DNA from: Mycoplasma haemocanis str. Illinois
GTDB taxonomy: Bacteria > Bacillota_I > Bacilli_A > Mycoplasmatales > Mycoplasmoidaceae
NCBI RefSeq assembly: GCF_000238995.1
Contig: NC_016638.1
Span: 124,001 to 188,000 of the forward strand
Length of the DNA: 64,000 nucleotides
Direction of reading: 5' to 3'
Below, in pieces: positions 11,739-23,616 of this stretch. Made by a program: the position numbers and the translations under genes. Below the pieces are notes generated by a model. The model had not been told where the DNA came from and did no database searches. It was given only the letters and a program-made list of their open reading frames with translations. Numbering within the stretch: position 1 is the first letter of the stretch; every line of letters starts with the position of its first letter.

Positions 11739-12658
11739 TGATCTCCCTTTATTATTCGCAGGATTGAGGTCTTTTGGATAATAAGGTTAGGGAATTTAAG
11801 CTTAATCATCCGAAGGCTAAAAATATAAAGAAGCCAGATATAAAGGAACTCAATGTATTCCTTTTGCAAATGGACCTCTTTAATAGCGATAATAATTATT
11901 TGGTGGAGGATTATTCTGGTTCTTTCTCTGAGTTAGAGGAATTCTTACAGTCTATAAAGCATGATGATATGAATATTCTGTTTGTGCAGAGGTCGGAAGA
12001 AAATTTTCATCTTTCTGATTCCTTCAAGAATCTACTTGCCAATCCTACACCTAAGATACCCAGACTTACAGAGAGTACCAAAAAATCCTATTTAGATGCG
12101 AGATTAAAAGATCATCACATCAAGTTAAGTAAGGATCTAATAAAGGAAATAAAGTTACAAATTCCGACTAATGGTTCCGAAATAAATGAGTTTGTCGCAA
12201 AACTATCTCTTATTCCGATTCCTACCCTCCAGAATATATCCGATCTTCTGAAGGACTCCATTAGAGAGGTAAATTATTTCAATTTTTGAGGAGAGTATTT
12301 GAAGATAGGTGAATTTGGATGGCTCCATTTTTTTAAAAATCCCACTAAAGATGAGGTTAGAAAGATCTTCCACCCTCTCGTATATAAACTTTATGAATTT
12401 AAATCTTTTGTGTCTTTAAGGGTGCAAGGAATTTCTTTAGAGGAAGTTGCAAAAGAATTGAAGTTAAAGCCCTACTTCTTAAAAGAATATGATCTTATTT
12501 TGAAACGTGTGGGAAGCCCTTTACGAGACTGATTACACAGTTTTATAATAGATCTATATTTTCTATTATCTGACCTTAGGTTTTCGTCCCCCATTAACGT
12601 TGAGTTATTTAAATATTTTTTAGTTAAGAAGCAATTGGAATTAAGAGAGTTGTCATAG
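11738..12658 (+). CDS. holA: DNA polymerase III delta subunit (HolA-like)
   Basis: This 306-residue protein is divergent. The assignment rests on size, the start 'MISLYYSQDWGLLDNK' with a Lys-rich N-terminal region, the C-terminal helical pattern 'IHPLVYKLYEFKSFVSLRVQGISLEEVAKEL.L.PYFLKEY' (described in pieces), and its place directly after comEC. Delta opens the beta clamp as part of the clamp loader. Several Trp codons are TGA. The N-terminal ATP-site region is already degenerate in this subunit family. Confidence is moderate because no diagnostic catalytic motif exists. Confidence 0.65.
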
Positions 12659-12659
12659 T

Positions 12660-13694
12660 ATGGATTTTTTAGTAGTTGGTGGAAACGAATATGAACGTCT
12701 TAAAAAGTATCTTTCTGATGTGGTTGAGGGAAGCACATTCTTCTCTAATGAGGAATATCGTAATGCTCTCAAGCCTGTAGTTAAGACTTCTTTTACTTTA
12801 GCGTATTGAATGGCCGCTAAGTATGAGAAGAATGTGGATGAAGTAAAAAGGTTATTTGGAAAGTATAAGGAGAACTACTTTGCTTCCGAGGACTCCTTGG
12901 TATTTAAGGAATTCAATATACAAGATATTAGCGAGATTAAAGATGAGATCAATTATCTGAAAGTATGTGTTCTGAATATATGCGAGATAGATTTAGATAA
13001 CTATGAGAAGGAGGAAATACATAAGACTTTCAGAATTTATTCTCGGGAAACAGATGCTTCCGTAGTCTATAAGAATTTCTTTAATATTTCTTCTTCTGAT
13101 AAGCCGGGTCAGACAGTTGATGATTTAATACTCAGAAGCCACGCTTACCAAAGGTTAAATGAGGATATTAATGGGGGGACTGTTTATATATACAAGACGA
13201 AGCCTAAAAGAAATATCTATATAAAGATATTCTTGAGTTGATTCCTGTTCTTCGGAATACTGGTATCTTTTACTCTACTTATCTCTGCCCTTATGAATAC
13301 CGAGAATAAGGGGCAGCTGTTCTTCATGAGCATGGTATCTTCCTTCTATTTCTTCCTAAGTTTAAGACATCTCAAGAAGACGTTTTCTAACGATAACTTC
13401 AAGTATACCTTCCAAAAGAGCAATTTCTATTACACCCTCCTTTTTTCCCTATTCTTTACGTGATCAGCTTTTGATTCTGGAGAAAATGGTTGAAAGTCGG
13501 CAGGACTAGGTTCTATTTCGTCGCTGGATGGTTTTTATAAGATACTATGATCTATTCTGCTTCTCATAATCCTATTCGTATGCATCATCTATTTGATCTC
13601 CTATCTATACTTACAGCCGGAGAAGGATGATAAGTTGGTGGAAGATATCTTGGATAAGCACTTAAAAGATTTATCTAAGTCGCTAATCCCTTAA
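12660..13694 (+). CDS. Hypothetical membrane protein with soluble N-terminal domain
   Basis: The protein has 344 residues. About 190 N-terminal residues are charged and soluble in appearance. Four hydrophobic segments follow (around residues 193-215, 222-240, 262-275 and 298-320), then a short acidic tail (KDDKLVEDILDKHLKDL). Trp is TGA at several sites. No family is recognised. It starts two bases after holA ends, and its TAA overlaps the ATG of the next gene (TAATG), so it is probably in the same transcript. Confidence 0.7.
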
Positions 13695-14317
13695 TGTTAG
13701 GGATACGTTCCGATAGTCTTCTAGACTCTGAACTTAGGAAATACCTATATTTCGTATTTTCAGCTTTAGTCTTTTCTAAGCTGCAGCTCTTTCTTCCTTA
13801 TATAGGCATAAAGATATCTGCTCTTAGTGTGCCTTTAGTAATGGTGGGATGAATTTTTGGCCCTATGATGGGGTTTGCAACTGGGGTTTTAGTGGATCTT
13901 ATTAGTCTCTCCGATTATCATACCTTTTCCCCGCTATTTCTTCTTCAAACAGCTGCAATAGGATATTTAGGGGGCATAGTTAGGAGACTACCGGATAGCT
14001 TTTCTTTACTTCCTTTAAACTTGATATATTTCTTAGTATCTCTATTCTTTGCCCAAGACTTAATACCAGTAGTACTCTTTCATATACTGATGACAACTTA
14101 CTTAGCCTCCAGAGATCCCCATTGAGCTAAAGCTGCCATAATTCTAACTCTTATAGCGCTCCTCCTTTCTTTTCTATATGGTAGCTTCAGCGCGCACTCT
14201 TACTTTTCCCATGGAACCCTAGATTTCTTCTTAAGAGCCAGAATATTTAAAGAATCTCTTAAGATATCATTCTTAACCCCAATATTAGGATACCTTCTCT
14301 CTAACTATGGAAAATAA
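13694..14317 (+). CDS. Probable ECF transporter S component (folate/vitamin type)
   Basis: This 207-residue, roughly six-helix membrane protein has the general S-component pattern: a first helix ending 'LPYIGIKISALSVPLVMVGWIFGP', then 'GFATGVLVDLI', a Gly-rich 'GYLGGIVRR', and the C-terminal 'RARIFKESLKI' that resembles the RxxKExxxxP-type end of FolT-like proteins. S components bind a vitamin and dock on the EcfAA'T energising module, none of which is in this window. The substrate is not predictable. Its last 11 bases overlap the following gene. Confidence 0.5.
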
Positions 14318-14891
14318 GCAGAAGCCCTTTTACTTCTTCAAGGCAATAGCAGATTCTGCTTTTGCGGTCATTATTGGTAGTTTTGTTACCTTATTTCTAA
14401 TCTTTCTGACTCTAGCATCAGTATTCTTCAGCGCTCTATATAACCAGTTTTGTTTATTCCTACTATTCGGAGCAGTTTTCTTTACATGCTCCTACTATCG
14501 CTATATGAATCGATTTCTGCCCTATTTAAAAAGTCTTAGCTATGATGGGTTTTTAGCTTCTAGAACACAATTAGTATCCTGAATTTTATGATCCTTTAAT
14601 TTCTATTTTATGGGATGTTGATTTATCCTTCTGCTTTTGGGATCCATGAAGGGCTTTGGACTTACATTTCCGACCCCGGATAAGAGTCCAGCACTTATCT
14701 ATACTGATAACTTCACCACTAAAATACTAGGACTAGTTTTGTGATTAGTTCACATATTTCTATGACTTGTATTTAAAACTATTGCCAACTATTGAACCAA
14801 TATAGTTCTATTCGCTCATCGAGAATTTGAGAAGAGACGTAAGAACTTGGAAGAAGTGAGGACTAAGGCTCAACAGGAGACCTTGAGTTAA
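14307..14891 (+). CDS. Hypothetical membrane protein
   Basis: The 194-residue product has about four hydrophobic segments (residues ~20-42, ~47-62, ~92-112 and ~138-165) and a charged coiled-coil tail (REFEKRRKNLEEVRTKAQQE). Ten or so TGA codons are Trp, mostly in membrane segments. No family is recognised. It overlaps the gene before it and is followed two bases later by another membrane gene; both precede atpB. Confidence 0.7.
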
Positions 14892-14893
14892 TT

Positions 14894-15433
14894 ATGGTTT
14901 TAGCTAGTTATTACCGCTTATATCTTTGGATATTCTTTTATAGCTTTTTCGGATTGATGATGGTTGCTATTGTTATGGATAATGCTAATGCTGGAGATAG
15001 TATCAAATTCCCCAGATTTCTTAATACATTAGTGTGCTTTATATTCGCCTGTGTCTCTTTATTCTTGAAACATAAGATGTCTGATAAGTTGGTGAATGTT
15101 GAATTCCTATCTGAGCAGCCCAAGGATTGAATTAATAAGTACACTAAGAATACTAAAAAGAGGCGTAAGGCAACTAAATCTACTTACAAGATAGCCTTCT
15201 TCATGAGTCACTTCATTTCGAATTTCGTTGCTTTAATTCCTGTAATAGCTTTTGCAATATTGGTTCTTGCCAAAAAAGATAATCTTCTAACGAACACGAA
15301 CAAATGGATAATAAAAGAATTCTTTATAGCGGGCTCTTTGGTTCGATATGCTTCTTGATACCCAACTATGATATGCTCTAATTTCCTTATATTCCGTAAG
15401 CGTAAGAGATTGCGCTTGATAACTACTGTATAG
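14894..15433 (+). CDS. Hypothetical membrane protein in the atpI position
   Basis: This protein has 179 residues and about four hydrophobic helices: two near the N-terminus (residues ~8-27 and ~42-60), a basic linker (KYTKNTKKRRKATKSTYK), then two more (~103-125 and ~140-160). Its TAG stop abuts the atpB ATG, the position taken by atpI in many bacteria. AtpI helps c-ring assembly, but no AtpI motif is visible here, so this is a positional hint only. Confidence 0.7.
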
Positions 15434-16204
15434 ATGGGTCTTTTTAAATTGGATTGAAACATAGGAGGCCACATAGTGACCCTTATGGTTTTGACTCTTA
15501 TATTTCTATTGGTTTCTCGGTATTATGCGAAGGCTGTAGAGCGGGCGGAAGATTATTCTTCACTGCCCGGATTAGCCTTTTTGATCTTTATGGTAATTAA
15601 TTGGATAAAGAGGAATACATATCAGATATGTGGAGAGGCCTATGAAAGAGTAGCTCCCTTTTTTATATACATCATGTCTTTCTTTTGGTTCTCGAACATA
15701 ATCTCAATAATAGGATTTGATTCGATTGGAACTTCTATAGTTGTTCCTGCGTTTTTGGCATTAGTGGTGTTCCTGGGAACTGTTGTTACGGGCATGGTAT
15801 ATCGGGGTATTCATTACTTTGGAGACTACTTGCATTGGGTAAAGTATAAAAATAAGAAGATAATTCCGATTGTGGATCCTTTGAAAGTTATTGGTGAACT
15901 AAGCAAGATTCTTTCTTTAGCATGTAGGTTATGGGGGAATACTTTAGCTGGATCTTTGATAATATTCATAGTCTATAAGTTTTCTGAAAATCTGTTTAAT
16001 CAAAGTGATGTGGATTTCTTAGGATTACTATTAATTCCTCTATTTGTATTTCCGATACATTTATACTTTGATGTGGTAGATGGAACAATACAACCATTAA
16101 TATTTATGCTGTTGACAATGTGTTACTGAGGCCTAGCACAGCGTGCGGATGGACCGTCAAAGGAATATAAACACAACGAAGATGTCTGTGTTAGTTTAGA
16201 ATAG
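15434..16204 (+). CDS. atpB: ATP synthase Fo subunit a
   Basis: This 256-residue protein contains the subunit-a signature 'LACRLWGNTLAGS' with the essential Arg at residue 165, plus a final 'FDVVDGTIQPLIFMLLTMCYWG', where E/Q-type helix-5 residues normally sit. Subunit a provides the proton half-channels against the c ring. The ATG at 15434 abuts the preceding stop; a later GTG at 15476 would remove 14 residues. TGA codes Trp at 15455 and 16128. Confidence 0.95.
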
Positions 16205-16210
16205 AGGGTT

Positions 16211-16489
16211 ATGCAAAACGAATTTCTGAGAATTCTGCTGGATAGCTTAACTTTATTACAAGACAGCAACGGCACCGGTAAGTACATAGGTGCGGGAGTT
16301 TCATTGGTGGCAGGATTGGGTGCCGCTATCGGTCAAGGTTATATCGGGGGTAAGGCGGTTGAAGCTCTTGCTAGAAATCCTGAGGTTGAAGCCCTTATCT
16401 TTAGACAGTATATAGTGGGTGCGGCCGTTTGTGAGTCTGTAGCTATCTACGGACTTATTGTTGCTCTTTTATTAATGTTTGGAGTTTAG
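16211..16489 (+). CDS. atpE: ATP synthase Fo subunit c
   Basis: This 92-residue two-helix proteolipid has helix 1 'GAGVSLVAGLGAAIGQGYIGG', loop 'ARNPEVE' and helix 2 'AAVCESVAIYGLIVALLL', with the ion-carrying Glu at residue 75. Glu rather than Asp is normal for many bacteria. It forms the rotor ring. The context is atpB upstream and atpF downstream. Confidence 0.97.
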   Translation: MQNEFLRILLDSLTLLQDSNGTGKYIGAGVSLVAGLGAAIGQGYIGGKAVEALARNPEVEALIFRQYIVGAAVCESVAIYGLIVALLLMFGV

Positions 16490-16516
16490 GTAATATTCCT
16501 ATGAAGCGACTAGTGT

Positions 16517-17131
16517 ATGAATCAAGATTTCTGGGAGTCGGTTGTTAGGACTTTCGACTCTTTTGTTATTCTTGACAGCTCTTCCGATTCCTTTTCGTCA
16601 TCAGTAAAAGCGTATCTACATAAAAATTTATCCGTGAATATCTGAACTCTTCTGGTCCACGTTCTATGTGCTGGCTTAATAATGATGTGCATTACTATCT
16701 GGATGTGGAAGCCCACTAACCAGTTTATAGATAAGAATAAGAAGCTGCTTGATAAAACCAAGCAAGATTTGATGCTAAGTTCTAGGGAAACTAAGTATTT
16801 CTTAGATTTACTGAAGAAGGAAAGGAATTATCTATTCGATTTAAGGAGAAATACGGAGGTTTCGGCTAGGAAGGAGGCAGCTGATATCATAGATGCCGCT
16901 CGTGTCAGGGCCATGGAGATAAATGAGAATATGAAGAAGGATGTGGAGCACAGAATTAAGGCCTTGGAGAGTAAGGCTAGAGATGAAATTAAGTCTTCCG
17001 TAGTTAATCTCTCAATGGAGTTAACCCAGAAGCTTATTGGGGCACATATTAATGAGGAGAATTCTAAGCATGTTATTGATGCTTACTTGAAGGATTTGGA
17101 AGAGAGAAAGATCGTATCTAAACTTAATTAG
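16517..17131 (+). CDS. atpF: ATP synthase Fo subunit b
   Basis: The protein has 204 residues: an N-terminal ~35-residue polar region, one transmembrane segment (residues ~42-62, LVHVLCAGLIMMCITIWMW) and a long Lys/Glu/Arg-rich helix (residues ~70-195) as expected for the peripheral stalk dimer. The ATG at 16517 includes a TGA-coded Trp near 16644 and gives the 35 residues before the membrane helix. The presence of an N-terminal extension before the helix is typical of Mollicutes subunit b, though here without a clear lipobox. Confidence 0.9.
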
Positions 17132-17133
17132 TA

Positions 17134-17688
17134 GTGTCGGCTAACGCTTTAGTATCCATTAACAAGATAGCTGAGGCGCTCTTGAGCTTTTATGGTGATC
17201 TTGAAGACAAACAGAGGCTTCTGGATCAAAGTGAGAGTATTAGTGATTTTCTAGAAAAGGAAGCGGAAATAAAGGATTTCTTAATTGAATTTGGATTTCA
17301 CAAGGAGTATAAAAAGGAGGTAATAGATATTATGTGTCAGAAGTTAGCGTGCGATGAACTGTTAGTTAATACTCTTCATCTTTTGGTTGATAAGAATTTG
17401 ATATTCTATATTTCCATATTCTTATCCACCATGAGGACTACTTTGAATAGATTCTTAAATATTCAGAATATATACGTATATTCCAGCTTTCCAATTGTTG
17501 GAGAGCAAAAGAAAAGGTTAGAAGATTTGTGATCTAAGAAAGTCTACAGGAAGTGTGTATTTAATTACCTAATTGATAAATCTTTGGGCTTAGGGCTAAA
17601 AATTCAAGTTGATACCTACATAGAAGAATTTTCATTAAGCTCTCAATTGGCTAAGTTAAAACATGAGATAGATTTGGCCTTTAATTAG
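17134..17688 (+). CDS. atpH: ATP synthase F1 subunit delta
   Basis: This is a 184-residue helical protein starting at GTG two bases after atpF. It carries the OSCP/delta layout: N-terminal helix bundle 'KIAEALLSFYGDLEDKQRL' and a C-terminal domain ending 'GLKIQVDTYIEEFSLSSQLAKLKHEI' (in place of the usual G..i..d..ids.s...L..l). It joins the peripheral stalk to F1. One TGA (17530) is Trp. The order between atpF and atpA supports the call. Confidence 0.9.
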
Positions 17689-17691
17689 TTT

Positions 17692-19209
17692 ATGTCTGGA
17701 GAACTGAAGTTAGATAAGTATACGGAGACTCTTAGAAGTCTAATAAAGAACTATAAGACTTGTTCTGTTTCTACTGAGTATGGTAAGGTAATTACCAATG
17801 CAGACGGGATTCTTAATATCTCCGGACTGAAGAATGCACAATTAAATGAGGTGCTCGTGATTAATGACTCTCTTTATGCTATGGTCTTATCTTTAAATTC
17901 GGACTTGGTTGGGGCCGTTATGCTTAGTGAATATAGCTCAGTTCAAGAAGGTGATGAAGTTAAGAGAACTTCTAAGACTTTCTCTGCACCGGTCGGGGAT
18001 TCTTTAGCTGGAAGAGTTATTAATGTTCTAGGGAAACCTCAGGATGATGGGTCGGAGCTATCTGGAGTAGAGTGAGAGCAAGTTGAAAGAATTGCTCCAG
18101 GGGTTATGGAAAGGAAGTCAGTTACTGAACCTCTCTATACTGGAATTCTTGCTGTGGATGCTTTAATTCCGGTTGGAAAGGGTCAGAGGGAGTTGATTAT
18201 TGGGGATAGACAAACAGGTAAGACTTCATTAGCTATTGATGCAATTATTAACCAGAAAGGTAAGGACTGTTACTGTGTTTATGTATCCATAGGACAGAAG
18301 AATTCTACTTTGTTTCAGATAGCTCAGAAACTTCGCGATAAAGGAGCTATGGACTACACTGTTATCGTTAATGCTTCTGCCTCTGATCTTCCGGCTCTTA
18401 AATTCTTAGCTCCTTTTGCGGGGATTACCATAGCCGAGCATTGGATGAAAAAGGGTAAGGATGTCTTGATTGTATATGATGACTTAACTCAACACGCCAT
18501 TGCTTATAGAACCTTATCTCTACTGCTTGATTTTTCCCCTGGTAGAGAGGCTTTTCCAGGGGATATCTTTTATTTACACAGTAGATTGCTAGAGAGGGCG
18601 GGTCGTCTTAATGAAGAGAATGGAGGTGGTTCCATAACAGCTCTCCCTATTATTCAAACTCAAGCGGATGATATCTCCGCTTATATCCCTACTAATGTTA
18701 TTTCCATTACAGATGGTCAAATCTTCCTTAAAACATTGTTGTTTAACCAAGGACAAAGGCCAGCTGTAGATGTTACTCTTTCTGTTTCAAGGGTAGGTGG
18801 AGCTGCCCAGAAGAAGGCTATTAAAGATATGAGTAGTTCTCTAAAGTTGGAGTTGGCTCAGTATTTTGAACTTCTTGAATTTGCTCGTTTTGGTTCTGAA
18901 CTTAATGATTCCACCAAGTTCAATTTGAATTTAGGATCTAGAATTCTTAAATGTTTGGTTCAGAATCTGGGAGAAACTAGATCACCCTTGGAGGAGCTTT
19001 ACTTACTTTTCTTAATTCGTTTTCGAGTAATTATGGAAATTCCCGATGTGGAGAAAGTTATTCCATTTATTAACTACTCTAAACAGAAGTTTTTAGAAAG
19101 TGACTTTGTAAATTTGATTGATCTAAATGAAAAGATTTCTCCTAGTATATGTGATGAGCTTCTAGAATTTGCCAAGAAAACTCTCAGAGATTTTGATTCC
19201 GATAACTAG
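17692..19209 (+). CDS. atpA: ATP synthase F1 subunit alpha
   Basis: The product has 505 residues with the alpha-subunit Walker A 'GDRQTGKTS' near residue 170, the segment '[17 protein letters not shown]', '[20 protein letters not shown]' and '[12 protein letters not shown]'. It is one of the two nucleotide-binding F1 subunits and is non-catalytic. One Trp is TGA at ~18073. The length is typical. Its stop overlaps the GTG start of atpG. Confidence 0.98.
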
Positions 19210-20078
19210 TGTCCAATCTTCCCCAGATAAATAGGAAGATTAAGTCTACCAAGACTACTTCCAAAATTACCAATGCGCTTAAAGTAGTTTCTTCAAACCA
19301 ATCTGTAGCCTATAGGGATCTCCTTAAGCGCAGTGGCCCGTATTTACAAGGAATATATAAGCTTTTTTTTGAAATATATCATCATCCAGATCACGATATT
19401 AGGACGACCAATAAGCATTTAATTCACTATTCTCCACATGCAAATGAACTGTGAATTATTTTGGGTACAGATATTGGCATGTGTGGGGATTTCAATGACA
19501 AGATAAAGAGATATATGGAAAGTGTGTTTGATAAAGAGACAGATGGCCTAATAATACTAGGAAAGAAACTTATTTTGACTTTTGAAAAGGAATATGGAGA
19601 GAGAATAGAGTATCAAAGAAATTCTGAGATTAATATGCGTAATTTGGAGGATAGTCTTTCCGAGATTAGCGCAAAGGTATTCGAAATATTTTTTAATAAA
19701 AACTACAGAAGACTTACTTTCGTGTATCTAAAGGATCCAAAAGAGGGGATTATAGAAAGGGTTAATATTCTGCCCTTCACCGAGAAATATTTTGTAAATA
19801 AAAAAAGGATATATGTAAAGCTTCTAAATTCTACTTTCTCTTATCCTCAAGCAGTAATAGATTTATTTCCCTTATACTTGAAATGTGTTCTTTTAGGGGG
19901 TATAGTAACTTCAAAAGTTTCCGAACATAGCTCTAGAAGAGATTTGATGCATAATGCCACAAAGAATGCCAATGAGCTTCTTGATGAGTACACTTTAACC
20001 TTTAATAAATTGAGACAGGCTAATATTACTCAGGAAATTACTGAGATTGTTGTTGCAGTTCAATCTAAGAAGAAGTAA
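19209..20078 (+). CDS. atpG: ATP synthase F1 subunit gamma
   Basis: This 289-residue central-stalk subunit begins SNLPQINRKIKSTKTTSKITNALKVVS (the family N-terminal helix), contains 'LGTDIGMCGDFN' where 'sd.GLcGgyN' is usual, and ends with the conserved 'RRDLMHNATKNANELLDEYTLTFNKLRQANITQEITEIV' helix (quoted as separate motifs). It starts at GTG overlapping the atpA stop. A TGA at 19452 is Trp. Confidence 0.95.
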
Positions 20079-20081
20079 TAA

Positions 20082-21518
<1,437 letters not shown>

Positions 21519-21519
21519 T

Positions 21520-22080
21520 TTGTTTCGTTACTTTGATCCTGAAGAGATAATTCGAAATTATTATTTAGAGGAGATAGTAAATTTAAATAATAGTAGCGCT
21601 TTAAACGTAGGGATTCTTAGGGATAGAATAGCCAACCTTAGATTTCTAATAAAGAAGCATTTCTCATGGGGAGGAGAGATTTCATTTCTACCCTCTCTTC
21701 ACCATATAAAGAGAGTACTTACATACAATAGAAGAGATTTTTCCATTGTCTCCCTATATTCCCCAGATACATCGGGAGTAGAAGTGTTTGCTTGCACACT
21801 TCACGAGCTTGGAATATATGGCTTAGTTATTTTGGGTTACAAAAAACCCTTAACTCCATTATTTCTGGGTTCTAATTCCATTTCTTATGTAGGAAGAAAT
21901 GAGATTTATTTAAAAACGTCACCCGAATCTTTGGAATGTGGAACTCAGAATTATCCTCAGCTATTCTTAGCAGAGAGATACTTTCATTATTTAGTTAATA
22001 ATTGAGATGAAATAAGAGTATTGGTGGAAAACAAAGGACCCATTAATTTCAATAATTTAAAATCCTTTACACATGGCTAG
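21520..22080 (+). CDS. Candidate ATP synthase F1 subunit epsilon, divergent and N-extended
   Basis: The protein has 186 residues and starts at TTG one base after the atpD stop, exactly where atpC belongs. Residues ~77-125 can be read as an epsilon beta-sandwich: 'FSIVSLYSPDTSGVEVFACT', then 'HELGIYGLVILGYKKPLTPL', resembling the G-E-x-G-I-L-x-G-H-x-P-L-x-x-L pattern, with the HAP part lost. About 76 residues of helical N-terminal sequence have no counterpart in epsilon. It overlaps pyrH by 8 bases. No other atpC candidate is in the window. If not epsilon, it is an unknown protein. Confidence 0.5.
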
Positions 22081-22780
22081 AGAACGAATACTTTTAAAGA
22101 TTAGTGGGGGGAATTTGAAGAAGAGTGGAGATATCTCCTTTTTTAATGACGATATATTTTCAAACTTAATGGATCAAATTGAAGAGCTAGTTAAGGAGTA
22201 TGATGTAGCCTTAGTAGTGGGAGGCGGAAATATATGGAGGGGGAATAGCAATACCTTTTCTTTCTTAGAGGAGTCATCTGCACATCATATTGGTATGTTA
22301 GCTACCCTTATGAATGCTATAGCTATACAGAACTACCTTAATAAGAGGGGAATTAAGAACAGAATATACTCAGCTTTTTCTTGTCCGAAGATAGCTGAAG
22401 AGCTTAATGAAGAGAATGTGAAGAGATCTTTAGATTCCGGGGAGGTTGTGATATTTGGAGCTGGAACTGGAATGCCTTTTGTAAGTACGGATACATGTGC
22501 AGCAATAAGGGCTATAGAGATAGGAGTCTCTAAGCTTCTGGTGGGTAAGCACAATGTTAAAGGGGTCTTCGATAAAGATCCCCACAAGCATTCAGATGCT
22601 AAATTTTTAGAGAAACTTAGTTATGAGGAAATTTTGTCTATGAAATTGGATGTCTTTGATAGAACTGCTTTAGCCTTATTAGCGCCTAGAAATGTGAAGA
22701 TCTGTGTGTTCAATCAAAATACTAAGGATTCATTTGTAAAAGTTTTAAAGGGCGAGTTGGAGCATACGGTTATTTATTAG
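22073..22780 (+). CDS. pyrH: Uridylate kinase
   Basis: This 235-residue amino-acid-kinase-fold protein has the phosphate-binding start 'RILLKISGGNLKK', 'VALVVGGGNIWRGN', 'HIGMLATLMNAIAIQNYL' and 'VVIFGAGTGMPFVSTDTCAAIRAIEI', then 'KGVFDKDP'. It phosphorylates UMP to UDP. The length is typical. It is followed one base later by frr, the standard pyrH-frr pair. Confidence 0.97.
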   Translation: MARERILLKISGGNLKKSGDISFFNDDIFSNLMDQIEELVKEYDVALVVGGGNIWRGNSNTFSFLEESSAHHIGMLATLMNAIAIQNYLNKRGIKNRIYSAFSCPKIAEELNEENVKRSLDSGEVVIFGAGTGMPFVSTDTCAAIRAIEIGVSKLLVGKHNVKGVFDKDPHKHSDAKFLEKLSYEEILSMKLDVFDRTALALLAPRNVKICVFNQNTKDSFVKVLKGELEHTVIY

Positions 22781-22781
22781 T

Positions 22782-23315
22782 ATGTGGACTAGTTTTGAAT
22801 CGGAATTTAAAGATATCTTAGAACGTTTAAATCAGAATCTTAAGAAGCTTTACACCTCCCGTATTCATCCCGATTTGGTATCTGGAATTCCCGTTTCTGC
22901 CTATGGTGCAGAGATGAAGCTTAATGAGTTAGCTAATATAAATGTCCCTTCCGCTAGGACTTTGGAAATAAAACCCTATGATATTTCTTTACTTTCAGAG
23001 ATAGAGAAGGCTATTAAGAAGAATAAGCCAGAGTTTAGTCCTATAGTTCAATCAGATTACATTAGGATATCTCTCTTACCTCCTACAGAGGAGACTAGGA
23101 AGAGATCTGTTAAGGAAGCTAAAGAGTTTCTGGAGAAGGCTAAAGTCTCTTTAAGGGTGGCTAGGAAGGATTTTCAAACTAAGATAAAGAAGGATGGACA
23201 TCCTGAAGATTTAGAGAAGAAGTATATGAATGAATTGGATTCTAAAGTGAAGGATATGAATGCACAGCTGGACAATTTATTCACATTAAAGGAGAAAGAG
23301 CTGATGACAATTTAA
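22782..23315 (+). CDS. frr: Ribosome recycling factor
   Basis: This 177-residue protein has the RRF features 'RIHPDLVSGIPVSAYG' (usual R..P.LL....V.yYG), 'INVPSARTLEIKPYD', 'LPPTEETRKRSVKEAKE' and 'KEKELM' at the C-terminus. With EF-G it splits post-termination ribosomes. It directly follows pyrH, and a truncated polC-exonuclease copy starts on the next base after its stop. Confidence 0.96.
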   Translation: MWTSFESEFKDILERLNQNLKKLYTSRIHPDLVSGIPVSAYGAEMKLNELANINVPSARTLEIKPYDISLLSEIEKAIKKNKPEFSPIVQSDYIRISLLPPTEETRKRSVKEAKEFLEKAKVSLRVARKDFQTKIKKDGHPEDLEKKYMNELDSKVKDMNAQLDNLFTLKEKELMTI

Positions 23316-23570
23316 GTGAAGTCTACTTTTATTGTCAGTCCAGATTATAGAAAACGGAAAAGGTATAACGTTTATTGCGTATTAGATATCGAGACTACAG
23401 GATTTAATCATAAGATTGAAGAGATTACCGAGATATCTATACATAGGTGTTGCAACGAAAAAAGAGTAGATAAGTACCATAAGAATTTTGTGGCAGATTT
23501 AGATGATAGATTTCAGGCATTGAATGAAGCTGCTTTTAATATGTTTAAAAAACCAGATAGCCATAAGTAA
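23316..23570 (+). pseudogene. Truncated duplicate of the PolC 3'-5' exonuclease domain
   Basis: This 84-residue reading frame (GTG start directly after frr) contains 'YNVYCVLDIETTGFN', matching '[15 protein letters not shown]' at residues ~346-360 of PolC, and stays alignable through 'EITEISIHRCCNEKRVDKYH'. The last ~26 residues (ADLDDRFQALNEAAFN..) then resemble the far end of the PolC exonuclease region ([16 protein letters not shown]), as if the middle had been deleted. Exo motif I (DIE) is kept, but motifs II and III are missing, so nuclease activity is unlikely. It may be expressed, since the frame is intact. Confidence 0.75.
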
Positions 23571-23616
23571 AGATCTAGCTTATTACTAATAAAACATCTC
23601 TCTCACTCCTTTATAA

